Below, piece by piece: positions 12,861 through 25,541 of a DNA stretch of 64,000 bases. How positions within the stretch are numbered: the first letter of the stretch is position 1; every line of letters begins with the position of its first letter. The notes below the pieces were generated by a model. That model did not search any database. It was not told where the DNA came from and saw only the letters and a list, made by a program, of their open reading frames with translations. The DNA comes from Corythucha ciliata (lineage: Eukaryota > Arthropoda > Insecta > Hemiptera > Tingidae). Position numbers and translations under genes: made by a program. The stretch spans positions 26,102,001 to 26,166,000 of the forward strand of contig CM075943.1 in the NCBI GenBank assembly GCA_038030265.1, written 5' to 3'.

Positions 12861-15800
12861 AAAAGAGGGGGGTTTGAGGCAGCTCGGGCTCGGGTGTGCT
12901 CGCTCAATTTGTTACGCCTATGAATAGGTTAAGCCGTTTCATTGCATTCATAAACGAGCCTAACACCATATTTGAGGAAATAAAAAATTTCAACTTCAAA
13001 CTGATCAACGATTAGTCGTTTTCAACTTGTTTTTAGGGGTCCTATAACTGTTGTTTCCTACTTTCCGTAACAACCGTCCTACATTTGTCCTACTTTTTCG
13101 TGCCAGGCATCTTTGGAACCACTTGTACATCTGGTCTCACAGTTCACAGGTGGGATGGGTGGGCAGGGGGCAAGAAACTACCAGCTGAGCGATGAAACTC
13201 AATTAAGTCAAAGCAGTGATTTCTTCGACCAAAAAACTGCCTAATTTCAGCCCGGAGTCCCAAACTTCAGCCACGAAACATAAAATGAGCCTGTTGATCG
13301 GCTCGAAAACTGCTACTCATGCCCTACTCCCCACCATTCAAGTCATCCACGGGAATACGAGTTTTTGAGAAAACAATTTCCCTTTAATGCTGCGCAGTTT
13401 CCGGCTTCTCAGGTTTTTACCAAAAATCTGGATTCCTGGAGAGTGTCTTAGAGGCGGCGGGGTCAATTTGAGGGCCTCCATATGTGGAGTCCTATGCGAG
13501 GAGCAACACTTCGAGTTTAGCGTATAAAACATAATTTTCTGGGGTGAAATTGTCAGTTTACATCGACTGATTAGGCAGAGTAGTGGGTTCAACAGGGAAA
13601 TTGACGGTTTCCTAGTCGAGTTTCGAACTCATTGGAAAAATTGGCACTTTCGTTGGTCAAAAGTTACTTTCTTGTGTCCTAATTGATTAATAATTACTTC
13701 TTTCATGGCTTCTTTGCAAACAAAAATGACTTTGTTGCTAAATATGGCTTTGGAAATACAGAGTTTGGACCATTTGAAGTAAAATTTCTCGTGAATTTAG
13801 CCCCCTCCCCTCAATTTTTTCGCTGTTCAGCTTTAAGCTTTAAAAAACTGAATATTAGTTTTGCTTTTTTTCACCTTTAAATGCACCTGTTTCAATGGAA
13901 TCAAATTGTGACCAGGCTTTTGACCTCCTTCCTCGCGCATTGAATTTCAAAAATTCTGCTTAACTAAAAGAACCAAGAAGAATTAGGGTACTTTGAAAAC
14001 ACATAAATAAGATAACCCGTTGAAGAGTATATACTGTGGCTTTTGAAAAGAATGAAGTCTCTCCGAGATCAAAGAACTCGGGAGACAGATCATTGAAAAA
14101 TAAAAAGGCTGAAGTGATAATGTCACAACATGCAAGGTCTTTCTTTTGATTTTTTATGCCAAGCGATTCTCAAGTTTCTTTTTCTGTTGAAATGAGCCAC
14201 CTCCCCCCCCCCCCATCATATCGAACTTTCACTGCGCGATCCATTTTCAATGGAAAATGATAGCCCCGAAAGCTTCAATTACACGATGTTTTTTGGAACC
14301 CGACACTAAAAAAAAAACTTTGTTTTCCCCGTTATTTCAAACACGGCCATAGTGCCTTAACACCCCCTCCTCCCAACATCGCGCGCCGCACAGTTGTTGA
14401 GCAACGCCTCTTAAAACAAAGCAAACATTTTTTTTTTCAAACGAACCTATTTTATTTGGCACAATATTAATTTAGATCCACTTACCTAAAACAGACAAGT
14501 GAGTGAGAGAGAGGAATAAAACCGCCAATGAGTAAAAAAAGGTGAAGGTTGTCGCACCGAGGAAAAAAATGTAAATTTAAATCGAGGTTGAGCTATGACG
14601 GCAGATTTTTTTCAATTTATTTTAATGTTAAAAAAAAGAAAGTGTAAAGGGAGGGGCCCAGTAAACTCCGTTTCGATTAAATTATCGCTAAAATTAAATG
14701 GTGCGTTCTTTAGCTTAGAATGTGTTATAATGTTCGAAAAATTCAATCTATCAAATATAGAGATGACAAGACGTGGAACAAAGACCTTGAAAATGATGTG
14801 AACAATACAAGAGCAGAAAACTATAGTTGAGAGAAGTGTCATTTAAATTTACCCTTGAAAATTTACCTGCAGACTCAATTCATCAATAAAAAAAAATGCA
14901 GTGGAAAAAAAGAGGGACGTTTTCGAACAATTTTCCACGGTGAAATCACCATAGGGTTGAGAGAGCAAAGGGAGAACTTCAATTCTGGAAAATGCCCCTA
15001 CCCCGCCCGCTCCAATATTATCAAATCTTGAAATCGAGAAAAAAAACTCGTAAAAAAATTAAAGTGTTTCTGTTTTTTCGGTCTCTCTCGCTCTCTTCTT
15101 TTAAGAAAGTGCCAGCGAGCCCCACGGTACAATGTTGTATACTTGGAGCTGACGCTACGTAATTTCACGATTTGTGGCGCATCTACCCGGTTTAATGTGT
15201 TAATGTTGTGGGCGAGGTTCAAGTAATAACCTTGGCTTCGAGAATTTTTTTTAATATTAAAATAATAGGTAAGGTGGTAGGTGGGAGAAAATAGGGCCTT
15301 TTATTGTTTTTTTTTTTGTGCTCTTTGCCCTTTAAGTCGAATTAAATCACTACCGCCCTTCAGAATATTACTTTCCAGCAAGGTTTTCTCATCTTTATGA
15401 AATAAAAATGAGAAAGCGATTAGAATATTTACCCACGGTACATTACACAATCCACGTTTTTTGTGCACAAGTGAAAATGAGAAACTCCTGTTATTCTTTT
15501 ATGGATTATTTAAATAGTTTGACACTAAAACAAAAGAGGTCATTCTCAGAAGCACAAAACGGGTCTTTTGTTACGTGAAACAAGACAAGAGTGAATCGGC
15601 CAGACTACTCATTACCTCAATGATTTTCGGTCGTAAGCGCAATATAATGAGTCTTCTTGGCCGGTTTCATTTTTCCTGGCGCACTCACACTTTTCTTCGG
15701 ACTTTACCCGAGCCCCGGCCGGAGAGGTGAGGGTGACTGAAGCGAGAAACCGAGAGAACTCCTCAGCAAAAAAAAAGCAACACAGCGTGACAGATTAGAA

Positions 15801-17472
15801 AGGAAAAGTGTGGACGAGGGTAGTGGTAGGATAATTGAGGGGGGATGGGAAAACGCCTAAATGGGGGCGATGACGGACGATTTTTCCTTCGCTAGTTTAA
15901 AGGGGTGGGAGGAGAGGTTGGGATTTTATGCCGTTGACGCGTACTTTTCTTTTAATGTCAAAAAGACTTGATAACAAGGAATCTGGACAACCCGTAAATA
16001 GTCGACAGTGGCGAAATCCCCCGCCAGCCAGTCTTTTTCCATTACCGTGTGAGGGTGGGGAGAGGCGTTACGAACCAATTGAACCGACTGTCTGTCGAAA
16101 GATGAATGGGGGTTATAGTATAGGGAGAATTTCTTCCTGAGCCCCCCCCCCCACCCAGTAAAGTATAACGCACAAAGTGAAGGGACTCCAGCGTGTTTAA
16201 ATGGTTTAATCTTAAATTTTTCACTTGTGCGAAGAGGAAATTGAGCCACTTGCACATTTTTTGGAAACATTTTTTCCTTTAAGGTAATAAAAATAGAAAA
16301 GGGTTGGCGCATTTTTTTTTCAATATCAAAGAAAATTTAAATTGATATGAATTTTCAAAGTAGGGAATTTTATGGGCCAGCTAAAAACACCCCGCGCCAT
16401 GTTGATTTCATATCCGAGAGTGATGACGTCACTTAGTTCGAACCATATTCGACAATAATGACATTAACACAGTGAATATTGCTTTATTAATCAATTTTAT
16501 TGCTTTTTTTCGAGAAAGAAAATAATAAAAATTTGAATAAAGATTAAAATATTATAAATTATAATAAATATTCGAATACACATTTGAACGAGCCTCACTT
16601 ACTCTCGCGTAACACGAGGATGCTTGTTTTAGCGGCGAAAGATTCCCAAAAATGTAATGAAGAATGAAATAAAAAATAATTCCACATCTTTGACCTTCCA
16701 GCAGATCGTTTACGATATCTTTCCTTTTCAACTTCTCCAGAACAGATGCAGTTCTTGTCTTCTTGTTGCCTAAAATGTAAGGAAATAATTTGTACATGTT
16801 TCCTACAGGAATGGAAGTATGGTGATCGTGAAAAATATCGAGTCCGAGCTGACTAATCATTCTTGATGTACAATCTCAGAAAAGTTGAAAAAGTGGTTTT
16901 CATGCCGTCGGTCTGTCGGTCTTTAGTGAAGGAAAAGTGCAGCATTGACAGCTGTCTTCATGTATTATTTTCAGAAATTCCAATGAAATGCTGTTCGTGC
17001 TACACTTTTCCGGCAATGGAAAACGCCTAATAGTCCATTAGAATAGTTTGTAGGGCGTGATTTATGGAGGTTCTCAGACTAGTTGTACGGTGAATAAGAG
17101 TTTTTTCCTCTCTACTGTTTTACTTACTCTTCGAAAGAGCAAAGACGCTTAATATGTAGTACTATCATGTGACCAAACAAATCTATTGGTGCTTCCACAA
17201 TCCTTGCCCGTCAGTCGAGTACGTTGGTACTCAAATCGAGAGGGTACAACTCCCGGCTTCGCGTATGCGAGTCCTCGAAGTAGGTGAAAACGTCCTCAGG
17301 TACATCAAGTTACCAACGTCATTTTCAAGCTGAAAAATGTTTCATTGACTTATAAGAATCAAGAAACGGAGCAATGTTATCCTGACTTCATCCTTCGCAT
17401 TCAGAAAGGAAGAGCCAGAAAACAAGAAGAAACTAACTAATGAAGCCACTGAAGGCTTCCGACCTCTATCAT
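12861..17472. other. No recognisable gene
   Basis: No gene was recognised. A C run lies at 14203-14214 and another near 16141-16152. The stretch 13200-13640 has sequence texture faintly like block A1, but no clear unit could be fixed. 16320-16560 is very AT-rich. Confidence 0.45.
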
Positions 17473-17996
17473 TATACAGGGTGTCCAATAACGAGATGCT
17501 CAGAGAAAAACCTGAGTTTGGGGCCATCATTTGGGACCAAAATGCCTATGTGAAATTTTTAAAAATTCCTTTTAGTTTTCTCAGAATCGTCCATTTTACG
17601 TAATTTTGGCTTGTTACTTCTTTTTTTAGAAACGTGCTTGTTGCAAGCCTCGTAATTCTTGCAAACCCAAAACTAAGGAGCTCGTTGGAAAGAGCACAAA
17701 ATTTTCTTACGGAATAGTTCATTCAAATCATGATTAAACTACATTTATTTGGCATGACAGAAGCTCAAACGGAAACAAACTTCATTTTTCAAAAATTTGG
17801 AAAATTCCGTACGTGATTTTCTAAACTTTCTAAAATTGTCGACTATTATTTTTACCGCTGGAAAAACTTCCTAATTTAGTGAGCTTTCGAATGATCTATT
17901 CACTTTTTGATATTCGTCCATTTTGGTAGGAGAAATTAGGCAAAATGTCTGAAAAACCTACGATGACACGAGCAAAATGGGTTACATGAGACATAG

Positions 17997-18133
17997 GCCC
18001 GTATTTATGATCCTTCCTTGAAGCTTCCTTGAGTCGAGGAACCGTTGAGAACAGTTTTGATCGAAATAAAAACATCTGTTCTAATGAATTTCAAGGGTTC
18101 CTTAAATGTCAAGGTACGTTCATAAATACGGGC
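17997..18133. mobile_element. MITE nested in the left arm of FB1
   Basis: A 137-bp insertion with inverted ends GCCCGTATTTATGA and TCATAAATACGGGC, flanked by ATAG on both sides. The FB1 right arm lacks it at the matching place, near 19136-19152, so that arm serves as the empty site. The insertion therefore came after the two arms formed. Confidence 0.8.
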
Positions 18134-18581
18134 AATAGTTTTTTCGGGTGTTTTTTCACTGAAATTGGTTTTCAACAGGAACAACGATCTGAAAACGACT
18201 AAAGGTATGTTTATTTAGAACCGGTGACCAAAGAGGAGAGCGCCTCAAGGCTACAAGCCCGGATGATATCGGCGAGCAACAAGCTGAGAAGAAACCCTGA
18301 GGAGCTCCAAAGTGCTACAAATGCAGTTGGTCGAAGAGCGGAATTGTGTCTTCCGGAGCATGGAGGACACTTCGAGCAGCTCCAGAGAGAAAGAGGGTTT
18401 CTTTTTTTTTATTATTTTTAATATTATTATTATTATTATTACCACTGCCATATTTTGTGGTTAGTAGTCTCCAGATTTACTTTCTCTTTACACGAATTGA
18501 TTTGTTCTTTCTTTTAATTTGTTCTTCTTACATCTTTAAATTGTTAGTAGAAGCGCTTAAACTACGAGGGTTAGTGGATAA

Positions 18582-18838
18582 AGCATGCATAAAGCTGTAG
18601 TCGTACGAGCCTACATTGTCTGTCTTTTCTGTTGAGGCTCGTCAAAAACGGACCGGTTTCGGCTGCTCGCCATCTTCAGAGTTTGGTTTCCCAACTGAAA
18701 CTCGTTTGGTTTCAGTTGACAAATTAAATATTGAAGATGGCGAGCAGCCGAATCCGGTCCGTATTTGACGAACCTCAACGATGTAAGACAGACAATGTAG
18801 GATGTAGGCTTCTACGCGGCTACAGCTTTATTCATGCT
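18582..18838. mobile_element. Palindromic MITE in the FB1 spacer, TAA target duplication
   Basis: A 257-bp near-full palindrome with ends AGCATGCATAAAGCTGTAG and CTACAGCTTTATTCATGCT. TAA directly flanks both ends (18579-18581 and 18839-18841). The arms share internal blocks such as GGCTGCTCGCCATCTTCA. The three-base TAA duplication fits PIF/Harbinger-derived MITEs. Confidence 0.75.
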
Positions 18839-20075
18839 TAATTACATATTTCCTTAATCTTACTTCTTGCCCCTCCTCTTCATTACTGACTCAAGAAAGC
18901 TTGGATAACATAAATTATCATTATTTCCTTAGAGTATGTTTATGTAGGAGCGGTGACTCAAGAGGAGAGCTGCGAGGAGAGTGTAGCAGAGAAAATTGTC
19001 ATGTTAGTTCCGGTGCAATTTTTAGGGCCACTTTCTTGCCTAGAGGCGCTCTCCTCTTTGGTCACCGGTTCTACATAAACATACATAGTCGTTTTCAGAT
19101 CGTTGTTCCTGTTGAAAACCAATTTCGGTGAAAATACACCCGAAAAAAAGATGTCTCATGTAACTCATTTTGCACGTGTCGCCTGAGATTTTTCAGACAT
19201 TTTGCCTAATTACTCCTACCAAAATGGACGAATATCAAAAAGTGAATAGATCATTCGAAAGCTCACTAAATTAGGAAGTTTTTCCAGCGGTAAAAATAAT
19301 AGTCGACAATTTAGGAAAGTTTAGAAAATCACGTCCGAAATTTTCCAAATTTTTGAAAAATGAAGTTTGTTTTCGTTTGAGCTTCTGTCATGCCAAATAA
19401 ATGTAGTTTAATCATGATTTAAATGAACTATTCTGTAAGAAAATTTTGTGCTCTTTCCAACGAGCTCCTTAGTTTTGGGTTTGCAAGATTTACGAGGCTT
19501 GCAACATACACATTTCGAAAAAAAGAAGCAACAAGCCAAAATAACGTAAAATGGACGATTCTGAGAAAACTAAAAGGAATTTTTAAAAATGTCACATAGG
19601 CATTTTGGTCCCAAATGATGGCCCCAAACTCAGGTTTTTCTCTGAGCATCTCGTTATTGGACACCCTGTATAATAATTGAATTTACTTACGTCAAAGTAA
19701 TATTCACATCAGAAGAACCTTGTAGATTGATAGAACCGGACCATGTTGTTCTCGCCTGCGTGTTTTGAACCACAGGAGCTGTGTTATTCATAGGCACCGT
19801 TATATAGTCTTTCCGGAGTTTTTAAAGTTGTGCTCTTGCATTGAGGCACGAAGAAGTATTTTTACATATTTTATTACGCCTCAAAGAAAATGAATAAAAG
19901 TAATAGCAATAGTAAGATAGGACTTGGAACAGCGATCGTAAAGTGATACCTAAGGCACAAAGAAGGGAATGATAATTTGATAAGAGATAATAAGTATACC
20001 TATTCTACGGAGCCCAGTTTCTGTAAGTTCAGACGGACTATTTAATTCCATTTTAATGTGTAAAATTATTTTTAA

Positions 20076-20212
20076 CGGGCCTTTCACAAGCTCTATGTCT
20101 GTGTTGTGTGGTGTCTATGCAACCTATAAAAATGCTTCATTTTTCGAGGGAATAAATTTGTTTGGCTGCATAGACTCCACAGAATGTAAACATAGAGCTT
20201 GTGAACGGGCCT
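20076..20212. mobile_element. 137-bp MITE with TAA target duplication
   Basis: Imperfect inverted arms: the left starts CGGGCCTTTCACAAGCTC and the right ends GAGCTTGTGAACGGGCCT. TAA directly flanks both sides. A diverged half copy occurs at about 47926-47980. Probably PIF/Harbinger-derived and non-coding. Confidence 0.75.
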
Positions 20213-20215
20213 TAA

Positions 20216-23033
20216 ATAACGAAAGAAAATTAGTATGAAACTATGAATCTCCATACCAATAACAGTCACTCGAAAAAAGTTGAACTAAGTGACGTCACAG
20301 ACACTCAGCCAATCACAAGGCGTTGTGACGAGTGCGAAAATGAATGAATTTTTATGACCAATTTAATAATTATTGGCACGATTTTGAGAGCACTTTGGTG
20401 CGACAAGTTCATTTTTAGGTTCTTGCTAGCCAAAAAAAAAAGTCTCCCTAGAAAATTCCGACCCATTCAAGTTCCTAATTGAACTGGGGGAGGTTTGAGA
20501 CACTCTCGCACTGATATGAAGAAGTGTGATAAGGTCGAGGACTGTGCGGTTTTCAGGGAGAATTAAAATTAAATTAAGTTCAGTGTCCTGGTGTTATCTC
20601 TAGAATTCTCCCGGAGGACTGCGGTTGGGTCCGGGAAATTCTTGAGTTCGATGTTGGAAAGTTTGAGAAACATGGAGTCTGTCAGCAACGCGTCTAAAAA
20701 AAACCCCTTCAGATGAATTATTTAAGCGTTTTTTGTGTATTTTTCATAAGTTTTACCTTCCGAAAACACCCCCCCCCCCTAAAAAAACAACCACAAAAAA
20801 CCCACCATAATGTATCACACACAAAAATTGAGCATATACATTTAAGATGATGGTTCACAGCTTTAGTTATAAAATGGGCCTGCCATGAGAGCTCTATACA
20901 TATTTATCAGAATGAGGGCAGTCTTTCTTTTTTTTCGCCTCACGTTCTTCCCCCCTCTACCACGTCATTTTACTCCAGTGAGCTCTTCCACTACCTCCGA
21001 AAACCGAAGGAATCGTATCCTGCCACCCCCCCCCCAACCATTCCGTGGCTTGAGGGCGAGGAGGAGGCCCTAAAAGCAAAACTTTAACCTGAAATATTAC
21101 GGAATTAAAATACAAACGTTAAAACTTAAAAAGTTGAGTCAACCGAGAGAATATAAGACCCGAGTTTTCGGCCATCGGTATGTTTCCCAACTCGTGGTGC
21201 GCTTTTGTGTTAATGAGAATACAATAGCCCTGAATAGTTTGAGAGCGTTCTCTTCAACTATAATTTCCGCTAATTACGACTAGTTAGCACACACACACAT
21301 AAACAGGAGCTTCATCTCACTTAACCGTTTGCGCTAGAGAGAAGGCTTATCCACGTCACCGTAGTCGTCATTCCAGAAAGAAAGAAAACAAATAAGTACT
21401 GCGGATGCGGAAAGGACTTTTACACCGCATTTCTCTCTGAGTAAGAACTTCGTGTTCAAATTACGCGTTTACCCAGCGTTTTCTCTGAAAAGAAAATATT
21501 GCAGGTCTTTGTAAAATAAATAGGGCAGAGATGTTTTTTGTATTGTCACGTGGTTTCAGGCTAATTTGCGGTGATCCATTTGTCGGTGGACTTTCCTTTT
21601 CTTTTCTTGTTAAATTTTCAAATTCTTCTTGCATCGTTTATTGCAATTTCTTTACGGCATTTTACAAATCTCTTCCGCGTCCCTCGCCTATAGGTGGGTT
21701 TCACGGTATTAACCGTGCAAAGGACTCAACCGATATAAATGGAATGGCGTCTATACACAAGTATTAGGGCCCCGAATCACGCGACGTATCGCATTACCTA
21801 GTCTTTTTTTTTTTTTGTTCTTTAATTTTTTTTCAAGTTTTGTACTCTTTAACTCCTACAAGCATTATTGATCGCGGCTTTTAAAGCCGGACGTGCCTGG
21901 TGGGTTTCACAGATTATTCGATTCATGGGGAGGAGGGGGGAGGCAAAAAATGTTGGTGGTGCACTTGAAAAAAATTATTATAATGACAAAATGTTACCTT
22001 AAATTTATTTTAATCGATAATTTGGTTGAAGATTGATGGCAGGGATTTTGCTCGTCGGAGGGCCATTTAACTCTCTCGCGGTTTAAAAAAAAAATAAAAA
22101 AAACGGGGTGCCCCCACTGTTTTTGACGTAAAAAAGACGACGAATTAAAGCGGGGCGATAAAATGAATAAAAAACCCCGAGAGGGGTGTCACGAACTTTT
22201 TTATTCGGTACATCCTCCTCGAACAGTTTCACCGGCTCTGACTGTGTCACTGATAGCTTTGCGCATGCACATCGCCCACAAAACTCGATATACACCTCAC
22301 CAGACCACCTCCACCGCCTTGGCGGAATCCAAAAAACCGCCGCATCCACCTCCCACCGAGCCACCGATTAGGGCTGCCTCATTTCCGTTTAAAATACGCC
22401 AAGTGAGAACTTGATCGGTTTTTTTTCGCACGGAGAAAAATTGTTGGAATAATCAATGCTTCGGAACTTTCCACTTTTAGACAAACTAACAAATCCCCCC
22501 CCCCACAACTATGGTTACCCCCCACACTTTTTTCCTTTAGGCGCCTTTCCAAGTTTCCATCCGTTTGGCTCTGGGAAAGCGGCCCCGCTCTAGGCGATTT
22601 CTCCCTATGATATTTCAGCCGCCTCTGCGTTTATGCACAAAACTCTCAAAACCCATGATGGTTGAGCGGGGGGGGGGGTGTCCTAAGGCTGAAGGCTGAA
22701 ACAAAAAAACGCTCCCGTCAGTTTTATACAGGCGCACATAATGAAATCGACGTTTTTTTTTTTTTTAAATAAAAAACAACTTTATTGCAGCGTGGCGGAG
22801 CGGTTCTTGGCGAGTCTTCGAAAACTCTTTAATTCCGCCACTCCGCCAGGCTGCAGCATCTCATGGGAAAAACGGCCAGCCGTGCCATTCTCTTTCTGTC
22901 ACAATTTCACACTTTTTTAAACGTTTTTTTAGCGGTGCTTGAATGCATTGACTGTGTTGGTGGTGGTGGTGGGGGGTTGTTAGCTAGTCGTGGCATTTAC
23001 TGGTGGGTGGGGGGCATGCGTCATTTCTGGGAC
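20216..23033. other. No recognisable gene
   Basis: No gene was recognised. It holds C runs near 20769-20779, 21026-21035 and 22496-22505, and a GC-rich hairpin at about 22787-22855. That hairpin has a tRNA-like A box (TGGCGGAGCGG) but no properly placed B box. Confidence 0.45.
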
Positions 23034-24196
23034 ATATGAGTGTTTGGGGAGGAATGATCCGGATTGAAATATGTTGTAGTACTCGGCAGGGTGGATCAAA
23101 AAAGCCATATAAACATAGGGCCGCAAATGCTTTGTTTCGGAGATAGAGCCAAATTAGTGAATTTTTAGCCACTCTCCCTTTTTCCACCAATAAGTCATCG
23201 AGACAAACCCATCGTCCAACATAGAACAAAATGAGTGACATTTCTGAAAAGAGCACAAAATTTGCTTCAAAAAAGCCTAGATTTTTCAAGCTAACAACGG
23301 GTTCAAGTATCCTCATTTGTTTATCGAAAGAGGTGCAAATGTTGTTACTGAAATTTTCCGTTTTTTTCGGCGACGATTTCATCATACTTAATCACGCCAC
23401 AGCATTTGGCGGAACTCGGGGAAAACATGTCCATTTTATAAGCTTTCAAACTGCTCAAGAAGATTGGCAATCGGTGCTGCTTTGACCGAGATATCGCGGT
23501 GAGTATTCGAAAAAGCAAGGCCAAGGGCTCAAAAACAGGCATGTTGTACCAACAAGAAAAAATTCACGTGAAAGGTTCATTGTAATTATTTTATTGTTAC
23601 ACGATTTATTTATCAGCCAACATATTGATACCAACTGATCGGAAACTTACTATTCATCACGCTCCCCCCTCCGAATAATCAAGTTTTTAGCTATCATAAT
23701 ATGAACGAGAATCAAGTGTTGTTCCAGGAGGGTGGGCCAATTTGTAGGAAATCAAACTACTTAAAATACATTTTCACGATTACATTTGAGGAAATTATTA
23801 CTTCTTCCGTCATCATAGGACTTATAACTTTCAGGTATAAAGCCTACATATCTCACAAGAAGAATGAATAACGTCTCAATGCCTTCTAATTTCTACCATT
23901 ACCCCCATTATTATGAGGATACTTGAACCCGTTGTTAGCTTGAAAAATCTAGGCATTTTGAAGCAAATTTTGTGCTCTTTTCAGAAATGTCACTCATTTT
24001 GTGCTATGTTGGACGATGGGTTTGTCTCGATGACTTATTGGTGGAAAAAGGGAGAGTGGCTGAAAATTCACTAATTTGGCTCTATCTCCGAAACAAAGCA
24101 TTTGCGGCCCTATGTTTATATGGCTTTTTTGATCCGCCCTGCCGAGTACTACAACATATTTCAATCCGGATCATTCCTCCCCAAACACCCTGTATA
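23034..24196. mobile_element. Foldback element FB2 (TATACAGGGTGT termini)
   Basis: Arms of about 285 bp (about 23034-23318 and 23911-24196) are near-identical inverted copies around a spacer of about 590 bp. The right end is intact (ACACCCTGTATA). The left terminus is mutated to about CATATGAGTGT before the shared GTTTGGGGAGG. Each arm carries the GAAAAGAGCACAAAATTT form of the family motif about 210 bp from its end. No coding region is seen. Confidence 0.8.
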
Positions 24197-24661
24197 CAAT
24201 ACTTTTTGCGGATTGATCAACTGTTATTTTACCCAACACTGAACTGTGTTATTTCAAAATTCGATCGTTCTTGGTTTCCTAGAAAAGCGATGCCGTAACA
24301 TTACGGTAGAAAAAATCCCCCTTTAAATCACACCAGTAGTTGCCTAGAGAGTAGAGTAGAGAGTGGTCACCGCTTCGAGTAAGACGGGCGTTCATGACGG
24401 TGATAAACTGTTCATCAACGGTTTTTGACGGTGACGGTGAATGTTTTTTGTTTACAATGCCGTGGTGCAAGACCGTGACGAAATTGTAATTAGCTCGTCT
24501 CAATTGCCGGGCTGATGAGACCAGGACCGAGGTAGTTAAAACGGAGACTGGACCGCACCCTCGGTGTAATTTTTCGTGATTGGCCTGGGTCCTGCCCCCA
24601 ACATCTTCATCGTTCATTGTTAAATTGTAATTAGTACTGTCCGAAAACGATTCTATTCTAA

Positions 24662-25184
24662 GGGTGCGTTCATAGTGAATCACCTTCACTGCGATACCTC
24701 GATGAGCGATGCCCCGATGAAACATCGATGAAGAACAAACATCAATAATTGTATGGGACTTTTCATAGTGAAGCACCCTCACTGCGATGTGATTTTCGAT
24801 ACCTCGCTACTATCATCGATGATTTGAACCATATGGTTCCTCGACCCCCCTCCTGTCCGTTGCCTTTTTTTTTTCTTTTCAAAATCTTTTGAAGTCCACC
24901 TTCAGACAATTTACGTAAGTCACGAACACCTGTCCCCTTCAAGCTCTAACCCTTATTTTGAAAAAAAAAAAAGAAAAGAAAAGCAACGGGCAGGAGGGGG
25001 GTCGAAGAACCATATGGTTCAAATCATCGATGATAGTAGCTAGGTATCGAAGATCACATCGCAGTGAGGGTGCTTTACTATGAAAAGTCCCATACAATTA
25101 TTGATGTTTGTTCTTCATCGATGTTTCATCGGGGCATCGCTCATCGAGGTATCGCAGTGAAGGTGATTCACTATGAACGCACCC
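24662..25184. mobile_element. 523-bp near-perfect palindrome, Harbinger-like MITE
   Basis: Ends are GGGTGCGTTCATAGTGAA and its complement, directly flanked by TAA at 24659-24661 and 25185-25187. Arms of about 225 bp match almost perfectly and enclose about 70 bp. This length of arm would fold into a long hairpin if transcribed. The three-base TAA duplication and GGG end fit PIF/Harbinger MITEs. The 167-residue minus-strand frame across it is an artefact of the repeat. Confidence 0.8.
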
Positions 25185-25475
25185 TAATGTTAAAAGAAAA
25201 GACACCCAAGTAGTTGGAACTATGAGGAAAAACATGTTCATCACTAATTGACGTTATGCAACAAAATGTATAATCGGTCTGTCTTACGGGTTCTTGTCTA
25301 CCCTCCTTCTTTCCAAAGGAGGCTAAACCGGTCCTTTTTTTCTAGAACTGCCCCCCCCCCCCTGAAATCGTTTTCCCGTTTTCGGAGGCGTTCGAATGGT
25401 GGGATGGGCTGGATCCGCAAATTGTAGGCGTTACGCAAATTATTGAATCAAAACCAATTTGCGAGCGTAGTTGTC

Positions 25476-25481
25476 TTTATT
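25476..25481 (-). promoter_or_regulatory. Poly(A) signal of the GALM-like gene
   Basis: AATAAA on the minus strand, about 60 bases after the stop codon at 25542-25544. It is the first such hexamer downstream of the gene. Confidence 0.6.
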
Positions 25482-25541
25482 TACAGTTTTTGAATGACGG
25501 CAGTAATTGTGAATGAAGTTGAAATTTTTGAGGCTTCATTT

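Larger units (their letters stand above)
17473..19672. mobile_element. Foldback element FB1 (TATACAGGGTGT termini)
   Basis: A 2.2-kb palindromic element. The left end TATACAGGGTGTCC and right end GGACACCCTGTATA are exact complements, probably with TA as target duplication. Long arms (about 17473-18256 left and 19035-19672 right) match with few differences apart from one inserted MITE in the left arm. Each arm carries the motif TTGGAAAGAGCACAAAAT 212 bp from its end. The arms enclose a spacer of about 780 bp with no gene. One of five such elements in this window. No transposase is present, so it is presumably non-autonomous. Confidence 0.85.

Noticed and set aside
22787..22855. GC-rich hairpin with a perfect tRNA A box
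   Set aside because: No B box at a suitable distance. The structure is explained by a simple inverted repeat.
24279..24782. 167-residue minus-strand frame
   Set aside because: It runs through the arm of the 24.7-kb palindrome and flanking non-coding sequence. No domain and no conservation are evident.
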